From Shewanella insulae (GTDB lineage Bacteria > Pseudomonadota > Gammaproteobacteria > Enterobacterales > Shewanellaceae), in the NCBI RefSeq assembly GCF_009831655.1, contig NZ_WRPA01000008.1, forward strand, positions 124,001 to 188,000: 64,000 bases of DNA, written 5' to 3'. A program made the position numbers and the translations under genes. The notes under the pieces were generated by a model. That model was given only the letters and a program-made list of their open reading frames with translations. It was not told where the DNA came from and searched no databases. Of this stretch, positions 38,983 to 48,896 are shown in pieces; the stretch's first letter is position 1; every line of letters starts with the position of its first letter.

Positions 38983-40548
38983 TTAGAAGCGCTTTAGGAG
39001 ACTTTGTCCATCTCGCAATGCCTCGGGCTGCAAAGCGGATGGCATGTTTTGATAGCAGATGGGTCGCGTCCAGCGGTGAATAGCCATGCTGCCCACTGAG
39101 GTGCTGCGACTATCGGTACTGGCGGGGTAGGGACCGCCATGGTTCATCGAGTGACACACCTCGACGCCCGTTGGCATCTGATTAAAGATAAGCCGGCCAA
39201 CCCGCTGGCCGATGGCATCGACCAGGCTGTGGGCATTAGCCCAATCGCTCTCGTTGCCATGAAGTGTGGCGGTGAGCTGTCCCTCGAGTTGCTCGGCAAG
39301 GGCCTGCATCTGCGCGGCGTCCTGACATTCGACCACTATCGCGAAGGGACCAAAGACTTCCTGCTGCAGTGCGCTGTCGGCCAGGTAAACTGCGGCATCC
39401 ACCTTGACCGCCGCAGGGCGGGTTTGATGGCTTGCCTCGGCCGCCTTGCCTTGGGCTAAAAACGTCAGCTGTGGATGTGCAAGCAGCGCCTCTGTTTGCT
39501 GTTGATAGGTGGCGGCGATGCCGGGGGTGAGCATGGCGCTGGCAGCTTGCTCGGCCAGGGTCTGGCTGAGTCTGTCGCAGTAGCGGGTGAGCGCCTCGCC
39601 CTTGATGGCGACTATAACCCCAGGGCTGGTGCAGAACTGACCATGACCCATCATCATAGACTGCACCTGAGTCTCGGCCAGCGTCTCTGCCTGCTCGGCG
39701 AGTAGCCCTGGTAGTAGAAACTGAGGGTTGGTAGAGCCGAGTTCGCCATAGAAGGGGATAGGCTCGGGGCGCGCGGCGCAGCGATCGGCCAGGATGCGGC
39801 CTACCTTTAGCGAACCGGTAAAGCCAACCGCCTTGATCTCGGCCGCCTCGACCAAGCCTGTGGAGAGCGCCGGGTTATGGCCCTGCAGCAGACTAAACAC
39901 GCCAGCTGGCATGTCACAAGCCTTGATCGCCTTGTCGATGGCCTGGGTGACGAGCTCGCTGGTGGCCGGATGCGCCGGGTGGCCCTTGACGATAACGGGA
40001 CAACCTGCGGCCAGGGCCGAGGCGGTGTCGCCACCCGCGGTGGAAAACGCCAGCGGGAAGTTCGAGGCGCCGAAGACGGCCACAGGCCCCAAGGCAACCT
40101 TACCAAGACGGGTATCGGGTTTGGGCAGCGGCTGACGCTCTGGCTGGGCCATGTCGGCGATCGACTGCTCTATTGGGTTTACAAGGTTTTGCGCAAACAG
40201 GCGAAGCTGACCACAGGTACGTCCGGTTTCCCCCTGTAATCTTGCCTGAGGCAGTCCGGTTTCAAGGTGAGCGGCTTCTATGATCGCCTCACGGTCGGCC
40301 TCGATATGTTCGGCAATCGAATTTAGAAAGGCGGCGCGCTCACTATCACTTTTGCTGCGATAGCTATTAAACGCCTGCTCAGCCGCCTTGGTGGCCAGGG
40401 TGAGCTGCTCATCGCCGGCGCAGGCAAAATGCCAGGCTATCGGGCTATTGGCGACGGGGTCAAAGCTCTGAAAGGCGGAGGCTTCGCCTTGCCACTCGCC
40501 ATTAATGAAATGCTGACCGGTTAATCTGTTGGTGATGCTTAGTGTCAT
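38983..40548 (-). CDS. Alpha-ketoglutarate semialdehyde dehydrogenase
   Basis: It oxidises alpha-ketoglutarate semialdehyde to alpha-ketoglutarate with NAD(P)+, the last step of hydroxyproline degradation. The start at 40548 (MTLSITNRLT, with AAGGAC upstream) gives 521 residues; the frame is open 44 codons further up, but that stretch overlaps the upstream gene and is not family-like. Catalytic residues are C306 in GHGQFCTSPG and E269 in FYGELGSTNP. It belongs to the class of longer ALDHs used for KGSA. It is the third gene after the DapA-family and epimerase genes. Confidence 0.92.
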   Translation of the reverse strand: MTLSITNRLTGQHFINGEWQGEASAFQSFDPVANSPIAWHFACAGDEQLTLATKAAEQAFNSYRSKSDSERAAFLNSIAEHIEADREAIIEAAHLETGLPQARLQGETGRTCGQLRLFAQNLVNPIEQSIADMAQPERQPLPKPDTRLGKVALGPVAVFGASNFPLAFSTAGGDTASALAAGCPVIVKGHPAHPATSELVTQAIDKAIKACDMPAGVFSLLQGHNPALSTGLVEAAEIKAVGFTGSLKVGRILADRCAARPEPIPFYGELGSTNPQFLLPGLLAEQAETLAETQVQSMMMGHGQFCTSPGVIVAIKGEALTRYCDRLSQTLAEQAASAMLTPGIAATYQQQTEALLAHPQLTFLAQGKAAEASHQTRPAAVKVDAAVYLADSALQQEVFGPFAIVVECQDAAQMQALAEQLEGQLTATLHGNESDWANAHSLVDAIGQRVGRLIFNQMPTGVEVCHSMNHGGPYPASTDSRSTSVGSMAIHRWTRPICYQNMPSALQPEALRDGQSLLKRF

Positions 40549-40573
40549 TGCTTTTGTCCTTATTTGGGGCCGG

Positions 40574-41575
40574 TTAGACCACCTGAAAACCGAAGGCATA
40601 GGGATCGTCATCGTCAACCGTGATGGCGTTGTGCCCCGTGATCCGCGCCCAACCCTTGATGCTTGGCATGATGGCGTCAAACTCGCCCACTTTGGTGGCG
40701 GCTTCTATGCGACCGACAAACTGGCTGCCTATGATGCTCTCGTGGGTGTACTCGTCACCCACCTTGAGTTCTCCGCGGCCATAGAGCTGCGCCAGACGTG
40801 CGCTGGTGCCTGTGCCGCAGGGCGAGCGGTCGATCGCCTTGTCGCCATAAAACACCGCATTGGCCCCGCTGGAGCCCTGGCTTATGGTGTCACCGGTCCA
40901 GAGAACATGGGAGACGCCGTTAACCGTGGGGTCGTCCGGGTGCACGCAGCTAAGGGTTTTGTGAGCGATTTCTCTTACGATCGGGCTCCAGCGCAGAATA
41001 TCGCCAGCGCTCCAGTGGCGCAGGCCGGGGAAGTTGGCCTGCGGGTCGACGATGGCATAATAGTTACCACCGTAGGAGACATCTATCTTGAGTGGCCCGA
41101 GGTCAGGGATATCCAGCACCACATCCCGGTGCGCCAGATAGGCGGGTACGTTGAAGATCTTGACCCAATCTACCTTAGGGCCGGTTTGCTGGTACTCCAC
41201 CTTTATCTGTCCGGCGGGCACGTCTATGGTGAGTTGCCCTGGCGTCTTAGGGGTTAACAGGCCGGATTCGAGCGCCGCCGTGATGGTGCCTATGGTGCCG
41301 TGGCCGCACATGGGCAGGCAGCCGCTGGTCTCGATGAACAGGATGGCGGCGTCGGCATTGTCGCTGCAAGGAGGGTAGAGGAAGGCGCCGGACATCATGT
41401 CATGGCCCCTGGGCTCAAACATCAGCGCCTTGCGGATCCAGTCATATTGCGCCAGGAAATCCTGGCGCTTCTCGCTCATAGTGCGACCCTTGAGATCCGG
41501 ATGGCCACTGGTGACCAAACGGACCGGGTTGCCGCAGGTATGAGCATCGACGCAAAAGAAGGTACCTTTTAACAT
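40574..41575 (-). CDS. 4-hydroxyproline 2-epimerase (proline racemase family)
   Basis: This 333-residue enzyme converts trans-4-hydroxy-L-proline to cis-4-hydroxy-D-proline without a cofactor. Both catalytic cysteines are present: C90 in PMCGHGTIG and C252 in DRSPCGTGTS. The Cys/Cys pair is the signature of epimerases and racemases, in contrast to the neighbour at 42716 with Cys/Thr. AGGGGAG precedes ATG 41575. It is 21 bp after the DapA-family gene and 25 bp before the dehydrogenase gene, so all three are one operon. Confidence 0.93.
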   Translation of the reverse strand: MLKGTFFCVDAHTCGNPVRLVTSGHPDLKGRTMSEKRQDFLAQYDWIRKALMFEPRGHDMMSGAFLYPPCSDNADAAILFIETSGCLPMCGHGTIGTITAALESGLLTPKTPGQLTIDVPAGQIKVEYQQTGPKVDWVKIFNVPAYLAHRDVVLDIPDLGPLKIDVSYGGNYYAIVDPQANFPGLRHWSAGDILRWSPIVREIAHKTLSCVHPDDPTVNGVSHVLWTGDTISQGSSGANAVFYGDKAIDRSPCGTGTSARLAQLYGRGELKVGDEYTHESIIGSQFVGRIEAATKVGEFDAIMPSIKGWARITGHNAITVDDDDPYAFGFQVV

Positions 41576-41596
41576 CTATGCCATACTCCCCTGAAA

Positions 41597-42511
41597 TTAG
41601 TTGAGGTTGTACTTGTCGAGATCCAGGCGGGTAGCCAAGGCTTCAGCCATCACCTTTTCCACATAGGCACGCTCTTCGCCGACTAAAGTCATGCGTGGCA
41701 GGCGCACATTCTCGCTGCCGCGGCCGACGATCTGCTCGGCAAACTTGATGCACTGGACCAAGGTCGGAATGGTATCCAGGCGCAGCAGCGGCATGAACCA
41801 GCGATAGATCTCACGGGCCTCGTCGATACGACCGGCACGGGCTAGTTTAAACAGGGTAACAGATTCTCTTGGGAAGACATTGGTCAAACCCGAGATCCAA
41901 CCTGTAGCGCCCAGCAAAATACTCTCCAGTGCGATATCGTCGACACCGCAGAGGATGTTGAAACGATCGCCGAAGCGGCTCTGTAGCTCGGTGAGGCGGC
42001 GGGTATCTGTGGTCGATTCCTTGATGGCTACTATGTTTGGTTCTTCAGCCAGCACGGCGGTCATCTCAAGGTTGATGTCGACGCCATAACCCACAGGGTT
42101 GTTATAGATCATGATAGGCAGCTTGGTTGAGCGTGCAACATGCTGGTAGTGGGCGATCACCTCGCGATCTGTGCCCCGGTAGACCATGGCGGGCAGTAAC
42201 ATCAGGCCATCGACACCTAGGGCCTCGACATCTTGAGCATATTTCGCCGCTTGCTGGGCCGTGTTTTCGGTACAGCCAGACAGCACCAGGATGCGGCCAT
42301 TGACCGTCTCGACCGTGTGCTTGATGAATTCACGTTTTTCTTCCGGAGAAAGGGAGGCGTTCTCGCCTATGGTACCCAGGGCGATCACCCCATCGATACC
42401 GTCACGAATGAGGTCTTCCAGCATTCTTGCGTTCGACTCATAGTTGATCGAACCATCGTCATTAAATTGGGTAGAAATTGCTGGGAATACACCTTGCCAG
42501 TTTACTTTCAT
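41597..42511 (-). CDS. DapA-family 1-pyrroline-4-hydroxy-2-carboxylate deaminase
   Basis: It converts 1-pyrroline-4-hydroxy-2-carboxylate to alpha-ketoglutarate semialdehyde and ammonia through a Schiff base. From the ATG at 42511 (GAGG upstream; the frame continues to 42568) the protein has 304 residues. The Schiff-base lysine is K164 in VAIKESTTDT and the partner tyrosine is Y136 in MIYNNPVGYG; the substrate loop is GTIGENASLS. The DapA, KDG aldolase and sialate lyase families share the fold, so the specific function comes from its position beside the hydroxyproline genes. Confidence 0.9.
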   Translation of the reverse strand: MKVNWQGVFPAISTQFNDDGSINYESNARMLEDLIRDGIDGVIALGTIGENASLSPEEKREFIKHTVETVNGRILVLSGCTENTAQQAAKYAQDVEALGVDGLMLLPAMVYRGTDREVIAHYQHVARSTKLPIMIYNNPVGYGVDINLEMTAVLAEEPNIVAIKESTTDTRRLTELQSRFGDRFNILCGVDDIALESILLGATGWISGLTNVFPRESVTLFKLARAGRIDEAREIYRWFMPLLRLDTIPTLVQCIKFAEQIVGRGSENVRLPRMTLVGEERAYVEKVMAEALATRLDLDKYNLN

Positions 42512-42715
42512 GTTCAGACCTCTATAGATATTGCCGTGCAACGTGCGCGGCGAAAAAAGTGATATCAAGTTTTGGCGTTTACCAAAAGCTATAGTATATT
42601 GTATACAATTTTAAGGGGAAGAAAAGCCCCTTGATGAGATTGCCGCTATTTATGTTTTTATCTCTCACCGATAAATACTATATATTGCATACAAACAATA
42701 ACAAAGGAAGTCCCG
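42512..42715. promoter_or_regulatory. Divergent hydroxyproline promoter with two GntR-type operators
   Basis: ATTGTATACAAT at 42598-42609 is a perfect dodecamer palindrome. ATTGCATACAAA at 42684-42695 is a close copy with a single mismatch in its TTGTATACAA core. One lies 87 bp upstream of the minus-strand operon, the other 21 bp upstream of the plus-strand start. Both fit GntR/FCD regulators. Repression in the absence of hydroxyproline is the likely function (inference). Confidence 0.75.
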
Positions 42716-43756
42716 ATGCGCCTATTAGATTTAAGTCCTAACTTTCTGGAGTCTTGTACCCGATTTAAGACCCTCGACGCTCACACCGAAGGCGAGCCTT
42801 TACGGATCCTGCTCTCGGGGTATCCCGAGATCCCGGGAGATACCATCTTAGCTAAGCGTCGCTATCTCACGGCGCATCTGGACCATTATCGTAAGCTCTT
42901 GATGCATGAGCCCAGGGGCCATGCCGACATGTACGGCGCCATCATCACAGCGCCTGTCACCCCCGGCGCCGATTTTGGCGTGCTGTTTCTCCATAACGAG
43001 GGATACAGCAGCATGTGTGGTCACGGCATCTTGGCAATAGTCACGGTCGCGCTGGAGACGGGCACCTTAGTGCTGGGCGATACACCAAGAGAGATAAAGA
43101 TAGATGCGCCGGCTGGGCTTATCCATGCCAAGGCCTATCGCGATGAGATGGGTGAGCTCAAGGTGAGTTTTCGTAACGTGCCCTCATGGGCGGAGGCGCT
43201 CGATTGTCGCGTAACCGTAGCGGGGATAGGCGAGGTGGCTTACGACATAGGTTTCGGTGGTGCTTACTATGCCTATGTCGATGCCGATGCGCTGAATTTA
43301 AGCTGCGCGCCGGAAAATGTCGCCCAGCTGATCGATTGGGGGCGGCGCATCAAGCACGCCGTGATGGCTCAGCATCCGCTAGCCCATCCATTAGAAGCGG
43401 ATTTAGGCTTCCTCTATGGCACCATATTTACCTCGAATAAGACCAGCTCCAATGATGCCCACTCGCGACACGTGTGCGTCTTTGCCGATGGCGAAGTGGA
43501 TCGCTCGCCAACGGGCACTGGGGTCGCGGGGCGGATCGCACTTTTACACGCAAGAGGTGAGGTTAAACTTGGCGAGCGCCTGAAGATTGAGAGTATCGTC
43601 GATGGTGCCATGCAGGTCAGCGCGCTGGACAACGCCGACTTTTATGGCAAGGCGGCGGTGATCCCCGAGGTGAGCGGCCGCGCCTTTATTACCGGGCGTC
43701 ATGAGTTTATCTTAGATCCTAAGGATCAGTTTCAGCAGGGATTTATGCTCAGATGA
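42716..43756 (+). CDS. Trans-3-hydroxy-L-proline dehydratase (proline racemase family)
   Basis: The 346-residue protein dehydrates trans-3-hydroxy-L-proline to 1-pyrroline-2-carboxylate. It has C101 in [10 protein letters not shown], but the second catalytic position is Thr266 in [11 protein letters not shown]. Cys/Thr is the known signature of the dehydratase branch of the proline racemase family. It overlaps the next gene by 4 bp (ATGA), so they are translationally coupled. Its reductase for the pyrroline product is not in this window. Confidence 0.9.
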   Translation: MRLLDLSPNFLESCTRFKTLDAHTEGEPLRILLSGYPEIPGDTILAKRRYLTAHLDHYRKLLMHEPRGHADMYGAIITAPVTPGADFGVLFLHNEGYSSMCGHGILAIVTVALETGTLVLGDTPREIKIDAPAGLIHAKAYRDEMGELKVSFRNVPSWAEALDCRVTVAGIGEVAYDIGFGGAYYAYVDADALNLSCAPENVAQLIDWGRRIKHAVMAQHPLAHPLEADLGFLYGTIFTSNKTSSNDAHSRHVCVFADGEVDRSPTGTGVAGRIALLHARGEVKLGERLKIESIVDGAMQVSALDNADFYGKAAVIPEVSGRAFITGRHEFILDPKDQFQQGFMLR

Positions 43757-45120
43757 TGACCACTAATCATATGACAGACCATGGGTTAACGGAGCGAGAG
43801 CAAGTTGAGCAGGCCAGCGTTCCCTCTACCCCAAACGCGGACATCACGGTTATCGGCGCGGGTATCATAGGTCTCGCCAATGCCATCGCCCTGCAAAAGG
43901 CAGGCTTTAGGGTGCGCGTCATCGACAAGCAAGGGGTAGCCGCCGGCGCCTCCTTCGGCAACGCGGGTCATTTCGCCACCGAGCAGGTGTTTCCCCTAGC
44001 CGACCCGGCGATGCTACCTAAGTTGCCCGGCATGTTGCTCGACCCGCTAGGGCCGTTTCGCATTCAGCCGCGCTATTTTCTTAAGGCGCTACCTTGGTTT
44101 ATGCGCTTCTTAGTCAATATGTTGCCCGCCAGACGCGCCCATAACTCGGCGGCGATCAAGGCCTTAAATCAAAAGAGTATCTCTGCCTGGCAGCAGTTGG
44201 TGAGCGACTGTGCTTGTCCTGAGCTGCTTAAGCTAGAGGGCAGTCTCTTGGTGTTTGAGCAGACGCCATCTATCGAGGTCGAGCGGGTATATCAGAGTTA
44301 CCGCGCTGCCGGGGTGGCGGTCAAGCTACTCAGCGGCGATGAGGTGAGGGGGCTAGAGCCGGATCTCAGCCCAAATATCAAGCACGGGTTATGGTTTACC
44401 GATGTCGGCCATACACAGGATCCCACCGAGCTGTGTCAGCGTTTGGCGACGCAGTTTAGCAAGCAGGGCGGCGAGCTGGTGATCGGCGAGGTGACAGGTT
44501 TAAGGTATGTTGATAAGGCGATAGAGGGCGGCAAATACGAGAAAGACGAGCAAGGCGAGCAAGCCGTCAGCGTTTGTGTGGCAGACGGGGCAAATTATCA
44601 AAGCGATAAGTTGCTGCTTAGCGCCGGCGCCTGGTCTAAACCCCTGGCGCGGCAGCTTGGTTTCAAGGTGCCGCTGGAAACCGAGCGGGGCTATCATCTT
44701 ATGATGCCACAGCAAAGTCGTTTACAGCGGCCGGTGGCCTCTTTTGAGCGTAAGTTCATCATCACCCCCATGAGCCGGGGCACCTGTTTAGCGGGCACGG
44801 TCGAATTTGGTGGCCTCAAGGCGCCGCTGGTGGAGGCTAGGGCCGACTGTCTGCTACCCCATGCCAAGGCGCTGCTACCAGGCGTATTGGCCGGCGCGAA
44901 AACTTCCCAGGGGGAACGTTGGATGGGCTTTCGGCCGTCTCTGCCCGATTCCCTGCCTGTACTGGGCGCCTCACCCAAGAGCGATAAGATTTTCTTCGCC
45001 TTTGGTCATCAACACCTGGGGCTCACCTGGGCCGCCTTTGGAGCAGAGCTTATGGCAAAGACCATCAAGGGGGAGAAGCCTTTGGTGGACATGAGCCCCT
45101 ACCGCATCGACAGGTTTTAA
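43753..45120 (+). CDS. FAD-dependent D-hydroxyproline dehydrogenase (D-amino acid oxidase family)
   Basis: It oxidises cis-4-hydroxy-D-proline to 1-pyrroline-4-hydroxy-2-carboxylate. The 455-residue protein has a non-conserved hydrophilic N-terminus of about 30 residues, then the FAD-binding [19 protein letters not shown] (about 33-51), and the C-terminal FAD segment [15 protein letters not shown]. The motif [18 protein letters not shown] is typical of the DadA-like group. It overlaps the dehydratase gene, so it belongs to the same unit. Electrons probably go to the respiratory chain. Confidence 0.9.
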   Translation: MMTTNHMTDHGLTEREQVEQASVPSTPNADITVIGAGIIGLANAIALQKAGFRVRVIDKQGVAAGASFGNAGHFATEQVFPLADPAMLPKLPGMLLDPLGPFRIQPRYFLKALPWFMRFLVNMLPARRAHNSAAIKALNQKSISAWQQLVSDCACPELLKLEGSLLVFEQTPSIEVERVYQSYRAAGVAVKLLSGDEVRGLEPDLSPNIKHGLWFTDVGHTQDPTELCQRLATQFSKQGGELVIGEVTGLRYVDKAIEGGKYEKDEQGEQAVSVCVADGANYQSDKLLLSAGAWSKPLARQLGFKVPLETERGYHLMMPQQSRLQRPVASFERKFIITPMSRGTCLAGTVEFGGLKAPLVEARADCLLPHAKALLPGVLAGAKTSQGERWMGFRPSLPDSLPVLGASPKSDKIFFAFGHQHLGLTWAAFGAELMAKTIKGEKPLVDMSPYRIDRF

Positions 45121-45291
45121 ACGCTGGTAGGAGTGGCACTCTTAGGGGCAAAGAAAAAGGTGCCAAAGGATAATAGATAAAAGGTACGTGAAGGCTTGTC
45201 TGAAAGGTTGAATATATAAAGGCTTACTTGTGCGCTAGGTTCGGCAATGCTTTAGCATTATAGTGTCCAATAAATTTTTTCCGGAGCCCCG

Positions 45292-45882
45292 ATGGAAACC
45301 TTAGATCAACTACTCGAACGTATTGGCCGCTGTCAGATCTGCCAGCCGCATCTTAGCCATAAGGTGCGGCCCGTACTGCAGGCAGCATCGAGTGCCAAGG
45401 TATTGATTGTTGGTCAGGCGCCGGGCACTAAGGCAGCAGCCAGCGGGCTTCCCTTCGACGATGCCAGTGGGGACAGGTTAAGAGACTGGCTTGGTGTCGA
45501 CCGCGAGCAATTTTACGACCCAAGCCTGTTTGCCATCATCCCCATGGGATTTTGCTATCCGGGAAAGGGACGCTCAGGGGATCTGCCGCCAAGGGCCGAA
45601 TGTGCACCTGCCTGGCGAGAATCTTTGCTGGCGCACCTTAAGCAGGTTCAACTTACCCTGGTGATTGGCCAATATGCCCAGGCCTACCATTTCGGCAAGC
45701 AGTGCGGAGGCGTGACCGAGTGTGTGCGAGACTGGCGGCGCCATGGCAGCCAGATCATGCCGCTACCGCATCCCAGCCCGCGCAATAATCTCTGGCTCAG
45801 GCGTAACCCCTGGTTCGAAACCGAATTATTGCCTGTGCTCAAGGCGAGGGTGGCGAGCGCCATTTCATTAGGCGTTAAATGA
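45292..45882 (+). CDS. Uracil-DNA glycosylase superfamily protein
   Basis: The 196-residue protein has an N-terminal cysteine motif (CQICQPHL), motif A VGQAPGTKAAASGLPFDDASG (about 40-60), and the C-terminal MPLPHPSPRNNLW motif (about 166-178). These correspond to the two active-site loops of the UDG fold. It is similar to the family annotated as uracil-DNA glycosylase-like COG1573; the iron-sulfur cysteines of family 4 are not clearly all present, so activity is uncertain. It stands alone. Confidence 0.82.
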   Translation: METLDQLLERIGRCQICQPHLSHKVRPVLQAASSAKVLIVGQAPGTKAAASGLPFDDASGDRLRDWLGVDREQFYDPSLFAIIPMGFCYPGKGRSGDLPPRAECAPAWRESLLAHLKQVQLTLVIGQYAQAYHFGKQCGGVTECVRDWRRHGSQIMPLPHPSPRNNLWLRRNPWFETELLPVLKARVASAISLGVK

Positions 45883-45887
45883 AGAAA

Positions 45888-45917
45888 CTCATCGGCTGGC
45901 TGTTACCGGCCGATGAG
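45888..45917. terminator. Hairpin between UDG-like and M19-like genes
   Basis: CTCATCGGC (45888-45896) pairs with GCCGATGAG (45909-45917). There is no good T-run. It lies between convergent genes and may be a weak terminator. Confidence 0.45.
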
Positions 45918-45956
45918 ATTGGCGTGATTGGCTACAGCTTGTTGGCTATAGCGGAA

Positions 45957-48896
45957 TTAGTTGAGTACGTTGCGCCAACGCTGGTTTGAGCCGCCGTGAT
46001 AGTCCCATATACTGATCTCACTCCTATCTCCACTGCCATTGGCATCGATCACCTTGTTAGGGTTGAGGTGTGATCTGAAATAGCCACCGTCGTTATTCCA
46101 TTGCTGGCTGGCAGAGTTGTTACAGTCGGCGATGACTATGGGGGTGTCGTTGGCGGTGTTGCCGTTGAGTAGGGTGACACACTTGTTCCAGTTTAGTTTA
46201 CTGTGAAGCGTTCCCTGTTTGGGCTCATAGTACCATTGTTGGTTGTTGCCGCCGTGACAGCGGTCGAGCAGCAGGGTGTTGCCATTGGTCAGATTGCCAT
46301 AGGGGATATCCAGACAGCGTCCACTCTGATGGGTACGCAGTGTGCTCCAGGTATACAAGGTTTTCTCTGTGCGCAGTTCCCAGGCCTGGCTGTTCGAGCC
46401 ATCAAACTGCCAACTACCGATAAAGTCGTTGTTGCTGTTGCCCCAGACATCGATAACATAGCTGCGGTCTTTCTCTGCTCTGAGCCAGTAGCCATCGTAG
46501 AACCAACGCTGGCTCAGGCTGCCATCACAGAAACTGATGCCTATGTTGCCGTTGTTGTAGGCTTGATTCCGGTTGTCCAGGCACATGTTGGGATCGACGC
46601 GGCTGCGCAGGGTTTGTGCGGCTTTATCATAGATCCACTGTTGGTCATCCGAGTGGTATTGGCAGCTGTATTGCAGCACCTTTTGTCCGTTAAACAGGTT
46701 ATCATCGTTGCCGGGAATATCCAGGCACTTGCCGCTGCTCCAGTTGACGATACGAACATAGGTAGGCAGGGGATCATAGTAGTCGCTGCTCCGGTTGGCT
46801 TTGGCCCGCTCCCACATCTGCAGGTAGGCCTCAGCCGAATGCATCACGGCTTCATAGATACGCGCTGGAGCCTGCTGACGAATATCTTCCAGGTGATCGG
46901 CGACCATGCCATAGTGGGCCATGCCGTCGAGATTGTAATTATAGGTTCGGTTACCCGATTGCTGCTTATCTATGACAAGGCCAAACTCTGTGGTGAAGGG
47001 GTATCTCAGTGGGTGGATGTCGGCGTCGTCACGGGGGCCGGGTTGATTACCCAGGCCACTCATGTCGGTGGCAAAACTCACACCATGCACATAAGGCGTC
47101 TGCTCCACCTCATCCAAATATTGACCTATGGTCTTGGCAACCTCGGTTGCAGTCCAGTTGTAGGGGGTGACGAAGCCGCCAAGCTGCACCGCACGCTTCA
47201 GGTTATTGTGCAACTCGCCGTTTTTACCCTGGGTCATCCAGCTATGGGAAGAGATCACGCCGCTGTATTGGCGCGCTTCGGCGATCGCTAACACTGACGA
47301 AGCCGTTTTCTCGCTCATATGATCGAGTTCGATCAACATCTTCTTATCTATCATGCGATTAACCAGATAGACACCGAGATCGGATAGGCCTTGTTGGTTG
47401 CAGTGCTCTATGTCAGCTTGATATTGGGGATTGACTATGCTGTTGGCGATGTCACCAATCACAGGAATCGAGCCCAATAGCGGGAAGCCGGAGGTCATGG
47501 CGGGGCCGTGGGTGTCTGCATCACATTCCTGGGTATCGAAAGCATAGCCAGTGCTAAGCACCTGACCGACATTGATCAAGCCGTCTTCGACTCGAGAGCC
47601 GCCGAATCGATTGTCGAACTTGTGGGTCGGGTAGAGGACGCGTACCCCGAGATCATAGATCTCCTGCAGTTGACGTTCGACATCGGCGCGGTCGCAGTTG
47701 TCTTTTATGCCACAGTTAAAGGTTTCCGAGGCTTCGATACCCATGAGTACGGCTAGCTTTCCATCAGCAATCACGGCTCTGGCCTGCTCGGGTGAGGTCA
47801 CTATTCTGAAGAAGCCTCTGCCTATGCCGCCGGCCTGTGCATCGATATAGGTTTGCATCTCTTTGAGCCGCTGGATCTGCAGGCGTATGCTGTCCATGGT
47901 GTTACAGCTATTGTGTCCCACCCAGGCGGCTGGGTTGACTGAGGATTGAATGTTACACAGGACTTCGTTTTCGACGATATGGGTCACTATCATGCGTTGG
48001 CCGCCAAGATAGGCCCGTTCAAGCCACTTGTAGTAATAGCCCATGTGGCTCATCTGTTTGTAGTTGGGCCAATGGGGAAAATCGGGCCAGCCGCGGGTAT
48101 CATATCGATAATTGACATCGTTATAGGCCATTAGATTACCAATGATATCTAATGCGCCCCAGCTGCCGTGTACACCGCTGCTGTCGTTGAGGGCGCTGGC
48201 GACGCCGAATCTGTGGAAAGGCTTGCCGTGCATGAAGCGCCCCCCCATGAACTCATAGGAGGTGATATGGGTATGAGGATCGATAAAGCCTCTTACCGGT
48301 TGGGATGCGTCACCCTTTAGTGCATCCAGGTTGCCAGTGACATTGGTTTGGATCTCGGGAAAGGGCGTGCAATCTGTTTGTGGCACCAGGATGAAGTCGG
48401 TTTCACTGGTGTAGTTGTAGGGATTGAGTTCATCGACAAAGTAGAGGCTGTCTGAACTGTAATTGTGTCTCAGGGTACGGTTGAGCCCCGTCACGGTAAA
48501 ACGATAACGATAGCTTCCATCGACCTGGGGAATTGCATTGGTGCGCCACTCGGCAAACTTACCGGCGTAGGTGCCTGCGGTGATATGGTATGGCAGACGG
48601 GCGGCGAGATAGTAACCTTCGCTGTCTGTCATCATGTAGTGGTCTAAGCCTGTGGGTTTAAAATAGAAACGCCCCGCCTTTGCCAGACTTGCGTCGAACA
48701 GGCCGAAACTCTGACCGTCGTTGACCAAACCACCGCTGGTATAGCGATGAACAAATTTGCCTGTTTGTGGCGATTGGATGGCGTAACACCCCTGGGCGAG
48801 CGAATGCACAGGGTTGTCGTCACTCGCCCAACTGAGAGCGGGCGTGGCCATACTTAGGGTCAGTATGAATAGCGAGGCTATTGTGCTTACCTTCAT
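45957..48896 (-). CDS. Secreted amidohydrolase/M19-like protein with two ricin-type lectin domains
   Basis: The 979-residue protein begins with a signal peptide (about 1-24, ending LSWAS). An N-terminal non-catalytic part (about 25-195) precedes an amidohydrolase TIM barrel with FIDPHTHI (H208, H210) and later LIELDHMSE and ISSHSWM, as in membrane-dipeptidase (M19)-like enzymes. From about 712 the C-terminus has six QxW-type repeats (QQW, QRW, QAW, QQW, QQW, QRW), which fit two beta-trefoil carbohydrate-binding lectins. Secretion and glycan binding are thus likely, with a substrate such as a dipeptide or amide still unknown. It is next to the hydroxyproline locus, so a role in degrading collagen-type or glycosylated material is speculation. 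Confidence 0.85.
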   Translation of the reverse strand: MKVSTIASLFILTLSMATPALSWASDDNPVHSLAQGCYAIQSPQTGKFVHRYTSGGLVNDGQSFGLFDASLAKAGRFYFKPTGLDHYMMTDSEGYYLAARLPYHITAGTYAGKFAEWRTNAIPQVDGSYRYRFTVTGLNRTLRHNYSSDSLYFVDELNPYNYTSETDFILVPQTDCTPFPEIQTNVTGNLDALKGDASQPVRGFIDPHTHITSYEFMGGRFMHGKPFHRFGVASALNDSSGVHGSWGALDIIGNLMAYNDVNYRYDTRGWPDFPHWPNYKQMSHMGYYYKWLERAYLGGQRMIVTHIVENEVLCNIQSSVNPAAWVGHNSCNTMDSIRLQIQRLKEMQTYIDAQAGGIGRGFFRIVTSPEQARAVIADGKLAVLMGIEASETFNCGIKDNCDRADVERQLQEIYDLGVRVLYPTHKFDNRFGGSRVEDGLINVGQVLSTGYAFDTQECDADTHGPAMTSGFPLLGSIPVIGDIANSIVNPQYQADIEHCNQQGLSDLGVYLVNRMIDKKMLIELDHMSEKTASSVLAIAEARQYSGVISSHSWMTQGKNGELHNNLKRAVQLGGFVTPYNWTATEVAKTIGQYLDEVEQTPYVHGVSFATDMSGLGNQPGPRDDADIHPLRYPFTTEFGLVIDKQQSGNRTYNYNLDGMAHYGMVADHLEDIRQQAPARIYEAVMHSAEAYLQMWERAKANRSSDYYDPLPTYVRIVNWSSGKCLDIPGNDDNLFNGQKVLQYSCQYHSDDQQWIYDKAAQTLRSRVDPNMCLDNRNQAYNNGNIGISFCDGSLSQRWFYDGYWLRAEKDRSYVIDVWGNSNNDFIGSWQFDGSNSQAWELRTEKTLYTWSTLRTHQSGRCLDIPYGNLTNGNTLLLDRCHGGNNQQWYYEPKQGTLHSKLNWNKCVTLLNGNTANDTPIVIADCNNSASQQWNNDGGYFRSHLNPNKVIDANGSGDRSEISIWDYHGGSNQRWRNVLN

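Noticed and set aside
40549..40680. 44-residue N-terminal extension of the aldehyde dehydrogenase
   Set aside because: It overlaps the epimerase gene and is Arg/Pro-rich; the ATG at 40548 has AAGGAC and a family-like N-terminus.
46203..47291. 362-residue plus-strand frame within the lectin/M19 gene
   Set aside because: Antisense shadow; the minus-strand frame has signal peptide, catalytic and QxW motifs.
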